Source of the DNA: Aquincola sp.
Lineage (GTDB): Bacteria > Pseudomonadota > Gammaproteobacteria > Burkholderiales > Burkholderiaceae_C
Assembly (NCBI GenBank): GCA_029884035.1
Contig: JAOUIM010000134.1
Span: forward strand, 1 to 8,740
DNA length: 8,740 nucleotides
Direction of reading: 5' to 3'
Shown here: positions 1 to 5,875 of the stretch, in pieces
Position numbering within the stretch: position 1 is the first letter of the stretch
How the letters are laid out: each line of letters begins with the position of its first letter
Position numbers and translations under genes: made by a program
Notes under the pieces: model-generated
What the model was told of the DNA's origin: nothing
Database searches by the model: none
Seen by the model: only the letters and a program-made list of their open reading frames with translations

Positions 1-568
1 CGGCATCATGACCTTGAGCGGCGCGTGGCACAAACTGCGTGACGACCCGATCCTCAAGTTCCTGATCGTCTCGCTGTCGTTCTATGGCATGTCGACCTTC
101 GAAGGGCCGATGATGTCGATCAAGACGGTCAACGCGCTGTCGCACTACACGGACTGGACGGTGGGTCACGTGCACAGCGGCGCGCTGGGCTGGGTCGGCC
201 TCATCAGCATGGGCTGCCTGTACCACCTGATCCCGCGCATGTTCGGCCGCACCGAGATGTACAGCAAGCGCGCGATCGAGCTGCACTTCTGGATCGCCAC
301 GATCGGCATCGTGCTGTACATCGCCGCGATGTGGATCGCCGGCGTGATGCAGGGCCTGATGTGGCGCGCGGTCAACCCTGACGGCACGCTGGTCTACAGC
401 TTCGTCGAGAGCGTCAAGGCGACCTTCCCGTTCTACGTCGTGCGCCTGGCGGGTGGTCTGCTCTACCTGGGCGGCATGCTGCTGATGGCCTGGAACGTGG
501 TGATGACCGTGCGCAGTGGCCAGGCCCGGCCGCTGCCGATTCCCGCGGTCTCGCCGGCCCACGCCTGA
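1..568 (+). CDS. ccoN: cbb3 cytochrome c oxidase subunit I, CcoN (C-terminal part, 5' truncated by window)
   Basis: This is the catalytic heme-copper subunit of the cbb3 oxidase, an inner-membrane protein that reduces O2 to water and pumps protons. Only the last part is present. The reading frame runs in from the left edge (codons at 2-4 and 5-7 before the ATG at 8), so that ATG is internal. The stop is at 566-568. The motif VGHVHSGALGW (His codons at 167-169 and 173-175) carries the paired histidines that in this family ligate the high-spin heme b3 and the low-spin heme b. The preceding YGMSTFEGPMMSIKTVNALS stretch is strongly CcoN-like. At least three further hydrophobic helices follow, near residues 55-75, 88-112 and 140-167 counted from the ATG at 8. 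The CuB histidines lie upstream, outside the window. ccoO follows after 14 bp, in the usual NOQP order. Identity is very secure. Confidence 0.97.
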   Translation, partial: GIMTLSGAWHKLRDDPILKFLIVSLSFYGMSTFEGPMMSIKTVNALSHYTDWTVGHVHSGALGWVGLISMGCLYHLIPRMFGRTEMYSKRAIELHFWIATIGIVLYIAAMWIAGVMQGLMWRAVNPDGTLVYSFVESVKATFPFYVVRLAGGLLYLGGMLLMAWNVVMTVRSGQARPLPIPAVSPAHA

Positions 569-582
569 AGGAGGAGGCGGAC

Positions 583-1203
583 ATGGCACAAGCACACACC
601 CCCACCGGTCACGAGAAGATCGAGACCAGCAACTTCCTGATGATCGTGCTGATCCTCGTCGCGGTGGCGATCGGCGGCCTGGTCGAGATCGTCCCGCTGT
701 TCTTCCAGCGCTCGACGACGCAAGCCGCACCGGGCGTCAAGCCGTATGGCGCATTGCAGCTCGCCGGTCGCGACATCTACATCCGCGAGGGCTGCTACAA
801 CTGCCACTCGCAGATGGTGCGGCCGTTCCGTGCCGAGACGCTGCGCTACGGGCCGTACTCGACGGCCGGCGAGTTCGTCTACGACCATCCGTTCCAGTGG
901 GGCAGCAAGCGCACCGGCCCGGACCTGCAGCGCGTCGGCGGTCGCTACACCGACGAGTGGCACCGCGTGCACCTGAACAACCCGCGCGACCTGGTGCCCG
1001 AGTCGAACATGCCCGCTTATCCCTGGCTGGCCGCCACGTCGCTCGATCCGGCCGACATGGCGCCCAAGCTCACCGCGTTGCGGCGCCTGGGGGTGCCGTA
1101 CAGCGACGCCGAGGTCGCTGGGGCTGCCGATGTGGTCAAAGGCAAGACCGAGCTCGACGCGCTGGTGGCCTACCTCCAGGTGCTCGGCACCGCCGCCAAG
1201 TGA
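583..1203 (+). CDS. ccoO: cbb3 cytochrome c oxidase subunit II, CcoO (mono-heme cytochrome c)
   Basis: This is the membrane-anchored mono-heme c subunit that passes electrons from CcoP to CcoN. It has 206 residues, normal for the family. One N-terminal membrane anchor lies at about residues 17-41 (FLMIVLILVAVAIGG and on). The heme c site is CYNCH at 71-75, inside the very conserved IREGCYNCHSQMVRPFRAE. The likely axial methionine is M143 in ESNMPAYPWL. FQWGSKRTGPDLQRVGGRY (residues 104-122) is also typical of CcoO. The ATG at 583 is preceded by a very strong Shine-Dalgarno, AAGGAGGAGG at 568-577, which overlaps the ccoN stop. ccoQ follows after 14 bp. No missing residues or anomalies are seen. 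Confidence 0.98.
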   Translation: MAQAHTPTGHEKIETSNFLMIVLILVAVAIGGLVEIVPLFFQRSTTQAAPGVKPYGALQLAGRDIYIREGCYNCHSQMVRPFRAETLRYGPYSTAGEFVYDHPFQWGSKRTGPDLQRVGGRYTDEWHRVHLNNPRDLVPESNMPAYPWLAATSLDPADMAPKLTALRRLGVPYSDAEVAGAADVVKGKTELDALVAYLQVLGTAAK

Positions 1204-1217
1204 TCGGAGGGATCACG

Positions 1218-1382
1218 ATGGACATCAATGACATCCGAAGCGCCGTGACGGTGCTGGGCTTCGTGCTCTTCCTGGCGCTGGTGCGCTGGGTCTGGTCGGC
1301 AAGGCGCCGTGCGGCTTTCGACGCCGCCGCGCAACTGCCCTTCCAGGGCGACGAAACCGAACGCAAGGAGGGTGCGCAATGA
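1218..1382 (+). CDS. ccoQ: cbb3 oxidase small subunit CcoQ
   Basis: This is a 54-residue single-pass membrane protein in the position of CcoQ (FixQ), the fourth subunit, which in other bacteria stabilises the cbb3 complex. It begins MDINDIRSAVTVLGFVLFL. One membrane helix spans about residues 8-27 and is followed by the aromatic/basic border RWVWSARRR and a polar tail. The ATG at 1218 has GGAGG at 1206-1210, 7 nt upstream. Its TGA overlaps the ccoP start codon as ATGA (1379-1382), which suggests translational coupling. Such small subunits diverge quickly, so the call rests on size, topology and gene order as well as sequence. Confidence 0.93.
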   Translation: MDINDIRSAVTVLGFVLFLALVRWVWSARRRAAFDAAAQLPFQGDETERKEGAQ

Positions 1383-2317
1383 GCGACTTTTTCTCGGGAG
1401 GCTGGTCGATCTTCATCGCCGCGGCCACCCTCGTCAGCCTCGTGGCCTGCCTGGCGCTGCTCGTCATCGCCGCGCGCCGGCGGGTGATGAGCCAAGGCAC
1501 CGGCGGCCAGGACGACAACACGACCGGCCATATCTGGGACGAGGATCTGCGCGAGCTGAACAACCCGCTGCCGCGCTGGTGGATGGTGCTGTTCGTCGTC
1601 ACCGTGCTGTTCTCGGTGGCCTACCTGTGGCTGTACCCTGGCCTCGGCTCGGCCAAGGGCTCGCTGAACTGGACGAGCACCGGCCAGTACGAGGCCGAGC
1701 AGACCCGCGCCCGTGCCGCCATCGCGCCGGTGTACGCCCGCTTCGCGGCGATGGACGAGAAGCAGCTCGCCGCCGACGCGCAGGCCATGGGCATCGGCGA
1801 GCGACTGTTCATCAACAACTGTGCCGCCTGCCATGGCTCCGACGCGCGCGGCAGCAAGGGTTTCCCGGACCTCACCGACGACGACTGGCTGTGGGGCGGC
1901 ACCTACGCCGACGTGCAGAAGACGATCACCGAAGGCCGCAACGGCGTGATGCCGCCGATGGCCGAGGCGATCGGCGGCGGCGACAACGTGCGCAACGTCG
2001 CCAATTACGTGCTCAGCCTGTCCGGCAGCCCGCACGACAGCGTGGCGGCGCAACTGGGCCGTTCGAAGTTCGTGGTCTGTGCTGCCTGCCATGGCCCGGA
2101 GGGCAAGGGCAATCAGGCCGTGGGCGCGCCGAACCTGACCGACAAGGTCTGGCTGCACGGCTGGGGCGAGGAGCTGGTCGTCGCGGCGATCAACAACGGT
2201 TGGAACAACGCGATGCCTGCGCACGCGAGCCGCCTGACACCCGAACAGATCCGCGTACTCGCGGCCTACGTGCTGCGGCTGTCGCAGGGCTCGGCCAAGG
2301 TCACCGCCAACCCGTGA
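1379..2317 (+). CDS. ccoP: cbb3 cytochrome c oxidase subunit III, CcoP (diheme cytochrome c)
   Basis: This is the diheme c-type subunit that accepts electrons from soluble or membrane cytochrome c and feeds CcoO. It has 312 residues. Two hydrophobic segments lie at about residues 9-32 and 67-87, as in the long CcoP variants with two helices. Between them sits the family motif HIWDEDLRELNNPLPRWW (51-68). Heme 1 is CAACH at 148-152 with likely axial Met in VMPPM (191-194). Heme 2 is CAACH at 234-238 with likely axial Met279 in AMPAH. The start ATG overlaps the ccoQ stop by 4 bp and has AAGGAGG from 1365. ccoG begins 7 bp after the stop. All expected heme ligands are present, so it should be functional. 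Confidence 0.98.
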   Translation: MSDFFSGGWSIFIAAATLVSLVACLALLVIAARRRVMSQGTGGQDDNTTGHIWDEDLRELNNPLPRWWMVLFVVTVLFSVAYLWLYPGLGSAKGSLNWTSTGQYEAEQTRARAAIAPVYARFAAMDEKQLAADAQAMGIGERLFINNCAACHGSDARGSKGFPDLTDDDWLWGGTYADVQKTITEGRNGVMPPMAEAIGGGDNVRNVANYVLSLSGSPHDSVAAQLGRSKFVVCAACHGPEGKGNQAVGAPNLTDKVWLHGWGEELVVAAINNGWNNAMPAHASRLTPEQIRVLAAYVLRLSQGSAKVTANP

Positions 2318-2324
2318 TCGCTCG

Positions 2325-3761
2325 ATGACCGAAGCAGCCGGCCAAGCCGCCGAGGGCCCGCAGGAAAGGATCGTCTGGCTCTACGAAAAGCAGAAGAAGA
2401 TCTATCCGCGCGCGGTGGGCGGCTGGTTCGCCGGCTGGCGCTGGGCCGTCGTGCTGCTCACGCAGCTCGTGTTCTACGGGCTGCCCTGGCTGGAGTGGAA
2501 CGCACGGCAGGCGGTGCTGTTCGACCTCGCGGCGCGGCGCTTCTACATCTTCGGCTTCGTCCTGTACCCGCAGGACTTCATCTACCTCACGGCGCTGCTG
2601 CTGATCAGCGCCTACTCGCTGTTCCTCTTCACGGCGGTCGCAGGCCGGCTGTGGTGCGGCTACGCCTGCCCACAGACCGTCTACACCGAAGTCTTCCTGT
2701 GGATCGAGCGCCGCTTCGAAGGCGACCGGGCCGCACGTATCCGGCTCGACGCCGCGCCGTGGAGCGCCGCGAAGCTGCTGCGCAAGGGTGGCAAGCAGGC
2801 GGCGTGGATCACGCTGGCGCTGTGGACCGGCTTCACCTTCGTCGGCTACTTCACGCCGATCAAGCAGCTCTGGGCCGAGGCCTTCACGCTCGACTTCGGG
2901 CCCTGGGAGTGGTTCTGGGTCTGCTTCTACGGTGCAGCCACCTACGGCAACGCCGGCTTCCTGCGCGAGCAGGTGTGCAAGTACATGTGCCCGTACGCGC
3001 GCTTCCAGAGTGCGATGTTCGACCGCGACACGCTGATCGTCACCTACGACGCCGATCGCGGCGAGCCTCGCGGCGCGCGCGGCCGCAAGGCCGACCCGAA
3101 GGCCGCCCAGCTCGGCCACTGCGTCGACTGCAACCTGTGCGTGCACGTCTGCCCCACGGGCATCGACATCCGCAAGGGCCTGCAGTACGAGTGCATCGGC
3201 TGCGCCGCCTGCATCGACGTGTGCAATGGCGTGATGGAACGCTTCGACTACCCGCGCGGGCTGATCCGCTACGACACGCAAAACGGGCTGGCCCAGCACC
3301 TGACGCGCGGCCAGGAGTGGAAGCGCGTGCTGCGCCCACGCGTGCTCGTCTACAGCTCGATCCTGCTGGCCGTGGCCGCCGCCTTTGTCGCCAGCCTCGC
3401 GCTGCGCACGCCGTTCAAGGTCGACGTGGTGCGCGACCGCACCTCGCTGGCGCGCATCGTCGACGAGGGCCGCATCGAGAACGTCTACCGCCTGCAGGTG
3501 ATGAACGCCAGCGAGTCGCCGCAGCGCTTCCGCATCGCGGTGGGCGGACTCGAAGACGCGCGCGTGGTCGGCGAGACCGAGCTCGAAATCGGCCCGGCCG
3601 CCGCGCGCTGGGTGCCCGTCATCGTGCAGTTGCCTCACGACGAGGCGCGCAAGGTCGGTGCCGGCGCACACCGCGTGGATTTCCGCATCACCCAGCTCGC
3701 CGGCACCGACGGTCGCGCCTGGGAAGTCAACGAGCGCTCCACGTTCCTGGTGCCGCGCTGA
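2325..3761 (+). CDS. ccoG: cbb3 oxidase assembly ferredoxin-like membrane protein CcoG (FixG/RdxA)
   Basis: This 478-residue polyferredoxin-like membrane protein is needed for cbb3 assembly. Members of the family have been linked to reduction of Cu(II) to Cu(I) for the CuB centre. N-terminal membrane segments lie near residues 38-56, 86-106, 159-176 and 195-210, with a further helix at 338-360. Membrane-side cysteines occur in LWCGYACPQTVY (C111, C115) and VCKYMCPYARFQ (C218, C222). Two 4Fe-4S motifs are intact: C266, C269, C272, C276 (CVDCNLCVHVCP) and C290, C293, C296, C300 (CIGCAACIDVC). Residues about 365-478 form the usual Ig-like C-terminal domain, ending at TFLVPR. The ATG at 2325 lacks a convincing Shine-Dalgarno and lies 7 bp after ccoP, so translation is probably coupled. 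ccoH follows after 19 bp. Identity is very secure. Confidence 0.97.
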   Translation: MTEAAGQAAEGPQERIVWLYEKQKKIYPRAVGGWFAGWRWAVVLLTQLVFYGLPWLEWNARQAVLFDLAARRFYIFGFVLYPQDFIYLTALLLISAYSLFLFTAVAGRLWCGYACPQTVYTEVFLWIERRFEGDRAARIRLDAAPWSAAKLLRKGGKQAAWITLALWTGFTFVGYFTPIKQLWAEAFTLDFGPWEWFWVCFYGAATYGNAGFLREQVCKYMCPYARFQSAMFDRDTLIVTYDADRGEPRGARGRKADPKAAQLGHCVDCNLCVHVCPTGIDIRKGLQYECIGCAACIDVCNGVMERFDYPRGLIRYDTQNGLAQHLTRGQEWKRVLRPRVLVYSSILLAVAAAFVASLALRTPFKVDVVRDRTSLARIVDEGRIENVYRLQVMNASESPQRFRIAVGGLEDARVVGETELEIGPAAARWVPVIVQLPHDEARKVGAGAHRVDFRITQLAGTDGRAWEVNERSTFLVPR

Positions 3762-3780
3762 CACCTTCAAGGAGACCGCA

Positions 3781-4020
3781 ATGACCAACCGACCTTTGAG
3801 CCGCGACGAACTGGCCCGCCCCGCGCAACCCTGGTGGCGCCACGGCATGGTCTGGCTCGTGATCGGCGGGCCGGCGGTCGTGGTGGTGGCCGCGTTCGCC
3901 ACCCTGGCGATCGCGATCGCCTACCCCGACCCGGTGCTGCCCACCAACGCGCAGGCCGCCGACGACGCGCACACACCGGCCGTCGAGGCGCGCAACCACG
4001 CGGCGGCACCCCGCAAGTAG
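3781..4020 (+). CDS. ccoH: short FixH/CcoH-like cbb3 assembly membrane protein
   Basis: This 79-residue protein lies where ccoH (fixH) normally follows ccoG. CcoH binds the cbb3 oxidase and helps its assembly. The segment PWWRHGMVWLVIGGPAVVVV (residues 17-36) is characteristic of the FixH N-terminus. A single membrane helix covers about residues 23-47. The tail (48-79) is short, Ala/Pro/charged, and probably periplasmic. Classical FixH proteins are about 150-170 residues and carry a periplasmic beta-rich domain, which is absent here. Short versions with a similar tail are, from memory, common in Burkholderiales, so this is probably natural and not a truncation. The ATG at 3781 has AAGGAG at 3769-3774. 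A longer upstream extension of the frame overlaps the end of ccoG and is not supported. Confidence 0.85.
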   Translation: MTNRPLSRDELARPAQPWWRHGMVWLVIGGPAVVVVAAFATLAIAIAYPDPVLPTNAQAADDAHTPAVEARNHAAAPRK

Positions 4021-4026
4021 CCCGCG

Positions 4027-4263
4027 ATGCTGCGCACCGCACTGCAGATCGGCTGGCCCGCCTTCATCGCCGCGGGGGTGATGGAGCTGCTGGTGTTCGC
4101 CCATGTCGACCCGAGCGACCTGCACACCATCGGCGGCGCCGAGATCGCGCTGTCGCGGCAGGCCGTCTACACGATCGCCTTCTTCGCCTTCTGGGCGGTG
4201 ATCGCCGCGGCCTGCACCTTCTGCTGGATGCTGCTGCGGCGCGAGGAAGACATCAACCGTTGA
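4027..4263 (+). CDS. small two-helix membrane protein of the cbb3 operon, function unknown
   Basis: I cannot name this 78-residue protein. It starts 6 bp after ccoH and is the last gene of the closely spaced cco series. There is no Shine-Dalgarno, so coupling to ccoH is likely. Two hydrophobic segments are clear, about residues 8-25 and 46-70. They are joined by an acidic/polar loop (HVDPSDLHTIGGAEIALSR) and followed by the basic/acidic tail RREEDINR. The charge pattern suggests both ends face the cytoplasm and the loop faces the periplasm. The second helix contains a CxxC pair, C63 and C66 (CTFC), which could bind metal or be redox-active; that is inference. I recall similar small proteins at the same place in other Burkholderiales cbb3 clusters, but cannot verify it here. 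A role in oxidase assembly or stability fits the context. Confidence 0.82.
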   Translation: MLRTALQIGWPAFIAAGVMELLVFAHVDPSDLHTIGGAEIALSRQAVYTIAFFAFWAVIAAACTFCWMLLRREEDINR

Positions 4264-4269
4264 CGCGCC

Positions 4270-4296
4270 GTTGACACACCTTGGCGGTGTGTCAAC
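4270..4296. repeat. perfect inverted repeat (11-bp arms, 5-nt loop) after the cco gene series
   Basis: Arms GTTGACACACC (4270-4280) and GGTGTGTCAAC (4286-4296) are exact reverse complements around the loop TTGGC. The repeat sits 6 bp after the stop of the 78-residue membrane protein gene. In RNA it would form a stable hairpin, so it may mark the 3' end of the cco transcript or slow its decay. No T-run follows (CGAGCGC), so it is not a typical intrinsic terminator. As DNA it could be an operator. Each arm also contains TTGACA, the sigma-70 -35 consensus, but no good -10 follows at the right distance. Confidence 0.8.
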
Positions 4297-4299
4297 CGA

Positions 4300-4315
4300 G
4301 CGCAAGGCCTTGCGC
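4300..4315. repeat. perfect 16-bp palindrome upstream of hemN
   Basis: GCGCAAGGCCTTGCGC is self-complementary over all 16 bases. It starts 4 bp after the larger hairpin and its right end overlaps the FNR/FixK-like box at 4310-4323. It could be an operator half-site pair or form a GGCC-loop hairpin in RNA. No regulator can be assigned from sequence alone. Confidence 0.75.
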
Positions 4316-4323
4316 CCGATCAA
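4310..4323 (+). promoter_or_regulatory. FNR/FixK-type binding site before hemN
   Basis: TTGCGCCCGATCAA fits the FixK-type pattern TTG(A/C)-N6-(T/G)CAA exactly. It matches the FNR/Anr consensus TTGAT-N4-ATCAA at 8 of 10 defined bases, the right half being perfect. hemN is a classic target of these oxygen-responsive regulators. The site centre (between 4316 and 4317) is 41.5 bp upstream of position 4358, the A of the hemN ATG. If the site acts in the usual -41.5 arrangement, the transcript would begin at or very close to the start codon. The matching -10 region (about 4346-4351, CAGAGT) is weak. Confidence 0.5.
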
Positions 4324-4357
4324 AATAGGGCTTTCGCTGCCCCCGCAGAGTGCGCCG

Positions 4358-5764
4358 ATGAGCAATACCGTCCCCGCCGCCGTCTTCACCCCCGACCTGC
4401 TTCGCCGGCTCGACACCAGCGGGCCGCGCTACACCTCGTACCCCACCGCCGACCGCTTTCACGAAGGTTTCGGCGAGAAGCAGTACCGCGAGGCCCTGGC
4501 CGCGCGGGCCGAGCTGGCGCGCCACAACGCCGCGCCGCCGCTGGCGGTGTACGTGCACATCCCGTTCTGCGAGTCGGTGTGCTACTACTGCGCGTGCAAC
4601 AAGATCGTCACGCGCCACCATGAGCGCGCACTGCCGTACCTGGCGATGCTCGAGCGCGAGATCGCGATGCATGCCGAGGCGCTGGGCCCGCGCCAGCGCG
4701 TCACGCAGCTGCACTTCGGCGGTGGCACGCCCACCTTCCTGTCCGACGCGGAACTCTCACGCGTGATGGGCGTGGTGCGCGGTGCGTTCGAGATCGCCGA
4801 CGACGCCGAATGCTCGATCGAGGTGGACCCGCGCACCGCCACGCCCGAGCGCCTGTCGCACTTCTGGTCGCTGGGGCTCAACCGCATCAGCTTCGGCGTG
4901 CAGGACTTCGACGCCGAGGTGCAGCAGGCCGTGCACCGAATCCAGCCCTACGAGCAGGTCGAATCGCTGATGACGGTGGCGCGGCGGCTCGGCTACCAGT
5001 CGATCAACGTCGACCTGATCTACGGCCTGCCCAAGCAGAGGCCCGACAACTTCGCGCACACCATCGAGCAGGTGATCGGCCTCGCGCCCGACCGCATCGC
5101 GCTGTACGGCTATGCCCACCTGCCCGAGCGCTTCAAGCCGCAACGCCGCATCGTTACCGCCGAGCTGCCCGACGGCGCGGCGCGGCTCGCGATGCTCGGC
5201 CACGCGATCGGCGCCTTCGGCGCCGCGGGCTACGACTACATCGGCATGGACCACTTCGCCAAGCCGGACGACCCGCTGGCCATCGCCAAGCGCCAGGGCA
5301 AGCTGCACCGCAACTTCCAGGGCTACACCACGCAGCCCGAGTGCGACATGCTTGGGCTGGGCGTCTCGGCCATCGGCCGCGTCGGCGCGGTCTACGCGCA
5401 AAACGCCAAGACCATCGAGGGCTACGAGAACTCGCTGGGCGCCGGCCGCTTTGCCACCGTGCGCGGCCTGCAGCTGAGCGCCGACGACCTGATGCGCCGC
5501 TCGATGATCATGGACATCATGTGCCGCGGCCGGCTCGACTTTGCCAAGGTCAAGGCCGAGTTCGGGGTGGACATGCCCACCGACTTTGCCGCCGAGCTGG
5601 CGCGCCTGGAGCCGCTGGCCGGGCACGGGCTCGTGAAGGTGGGCACCGACGCGGTGGAGGTCACGCCGGTGGGCTGGTACGTGGTGCGTGCGGTGGCGAT
5701 GGCCTTCGACCGCTACATCGCTGCGGCCGCGGCCACGCGCGCGAGCTTCTCCAAGATCGTGTGA
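4358..5764 (+). CDS. hemN: oxygen-independent coproporphyrinogen III dehydrogenase HemN
   Basis: This cytoplasmic radical-SAM enzyme converts coproporphyrinogen III to protoporphyrinogen IX without O2, supplying heme for the oxidase at low oxygen. It has 468 residues, close to E. coli HemN (457). The 4Fe-4S/SAM motif is HIPFCESVCYYCACNK with C71, C75, C78 and the extra C80 of true HemN. The SAM-binding GGGTP is at 121-125. YAHLPERFKPQRRI, YIGMDHFAKPDDPLAIAKR and HRNFQGYTTQPECDMLGLGV match the HemN signature regions, and the end FSKIV is also typical. The C71-x3-C-x2-C-x-C set separates it from HemW. I chose the ATG at 4358 because the family N-terminus begins shortly before SGPRYTSYPTADRF; an in-frame TTG at 4271 would lie in the hairpin. 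There is no Shine-Dalgarno. An FNR/FixK-like box precedes it. Confidence 0.97.
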   Translation: MSNTVPAAVFTPDLLRRLDTSGPRYTSYPTADRFHEGFGEKQYREALAARAELARHNAAPPLAVYVHIPFCESVCYYCACNKIVTRHHERALPYLAMLEREIAMHAEALGPRQRVTQLHFGGGTPTFLSDAELSRVMGVVRGAFEIADDAECSIEVDPRTATPERLSHFWSLGLNRISFGVQDFDAEVQQAVHRIQPYEQVESLMTVARRLGYQSINVDLIYGLPKQRPDNFAHTIEQVIGLAPDRIALYGYAHLPERFKPQRRIVTAELPDGAARLAMLGHAIGAFGAAGYDYIGMDHFAKPDDPLAIAKRQGKLHRNFQGYTTQPECDMLGLGVSAIGRVGAVYAQNAKTIEGYENSLGAGRFATVRGLQLSADDLMRRSMIMDIMCRGRLDFAKVKAEFGVDMPTDFAAELARLEPLAGHGLVKVGTDAVEVTPVGWYVVRAVAMAFDRYIAAAAATRASFSKIV

Positions 5765-5766
5765 AG

Positions 5767-5856
5767 TGAAGCCCCCAAGCTCGCAGGCGCTCGCTACCCC
5801 CCGAGGGGTCCGTCCGCCGACGGACCGGCAGAGCCGGATCCGTGGCGGGAGGCTTG
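5767..5856. repeat. structured intergenic repeat-like element (Burkholderiales type)
   Basis: The hemN-SafE gap is filled by GC-rich, hairpin-dense DNA. It resembles the dispersed element beginning AAGCCCCC...GCTC and containing CCCCCCGAGGGG that I recall from many Burkholderiales genomes. Three exact inverted repeats follow one another: ACCCC-CCGA-GGGGT (5796-5809), GGTCCGTC-CGCC-GACGGACC (5807-5826) and CCGGC-AGA-GCCGG (5825-5837). The first two share GGT, and the last two share CC. It may act as a transcription terminator or 3' stabiliser for hemN. Copy number cannot be judged from one window, and the ends are approximate. Confidence 0.5.
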
Positions 5857-5875
5857 GACGTACTTGCGTCATCCG

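Noticed and set aside
1136..2224. Long minus-strand open frame opposite ccoO-ccoP
   Set aside because: It is antisense to heme-motif-bearing ccoP and reads as a GC-driven shadow.
2301..3902. Very long open frame on the minus strand opposite ccoG
   Set aside because: It is a shadow of ccoG caused by high GC content. Its translation is His/Arg/Ala-rich and low in complexity, and ccoG is unmistakable on the other strand.
4271..4299. Sigma-70 promoter from TTGACA at 4271
   Set aside because: The hexamer 17 bp downstream (about 4294-4299, AACCGA) is a poor -10, and TTGACA is part of the hairpin arm.
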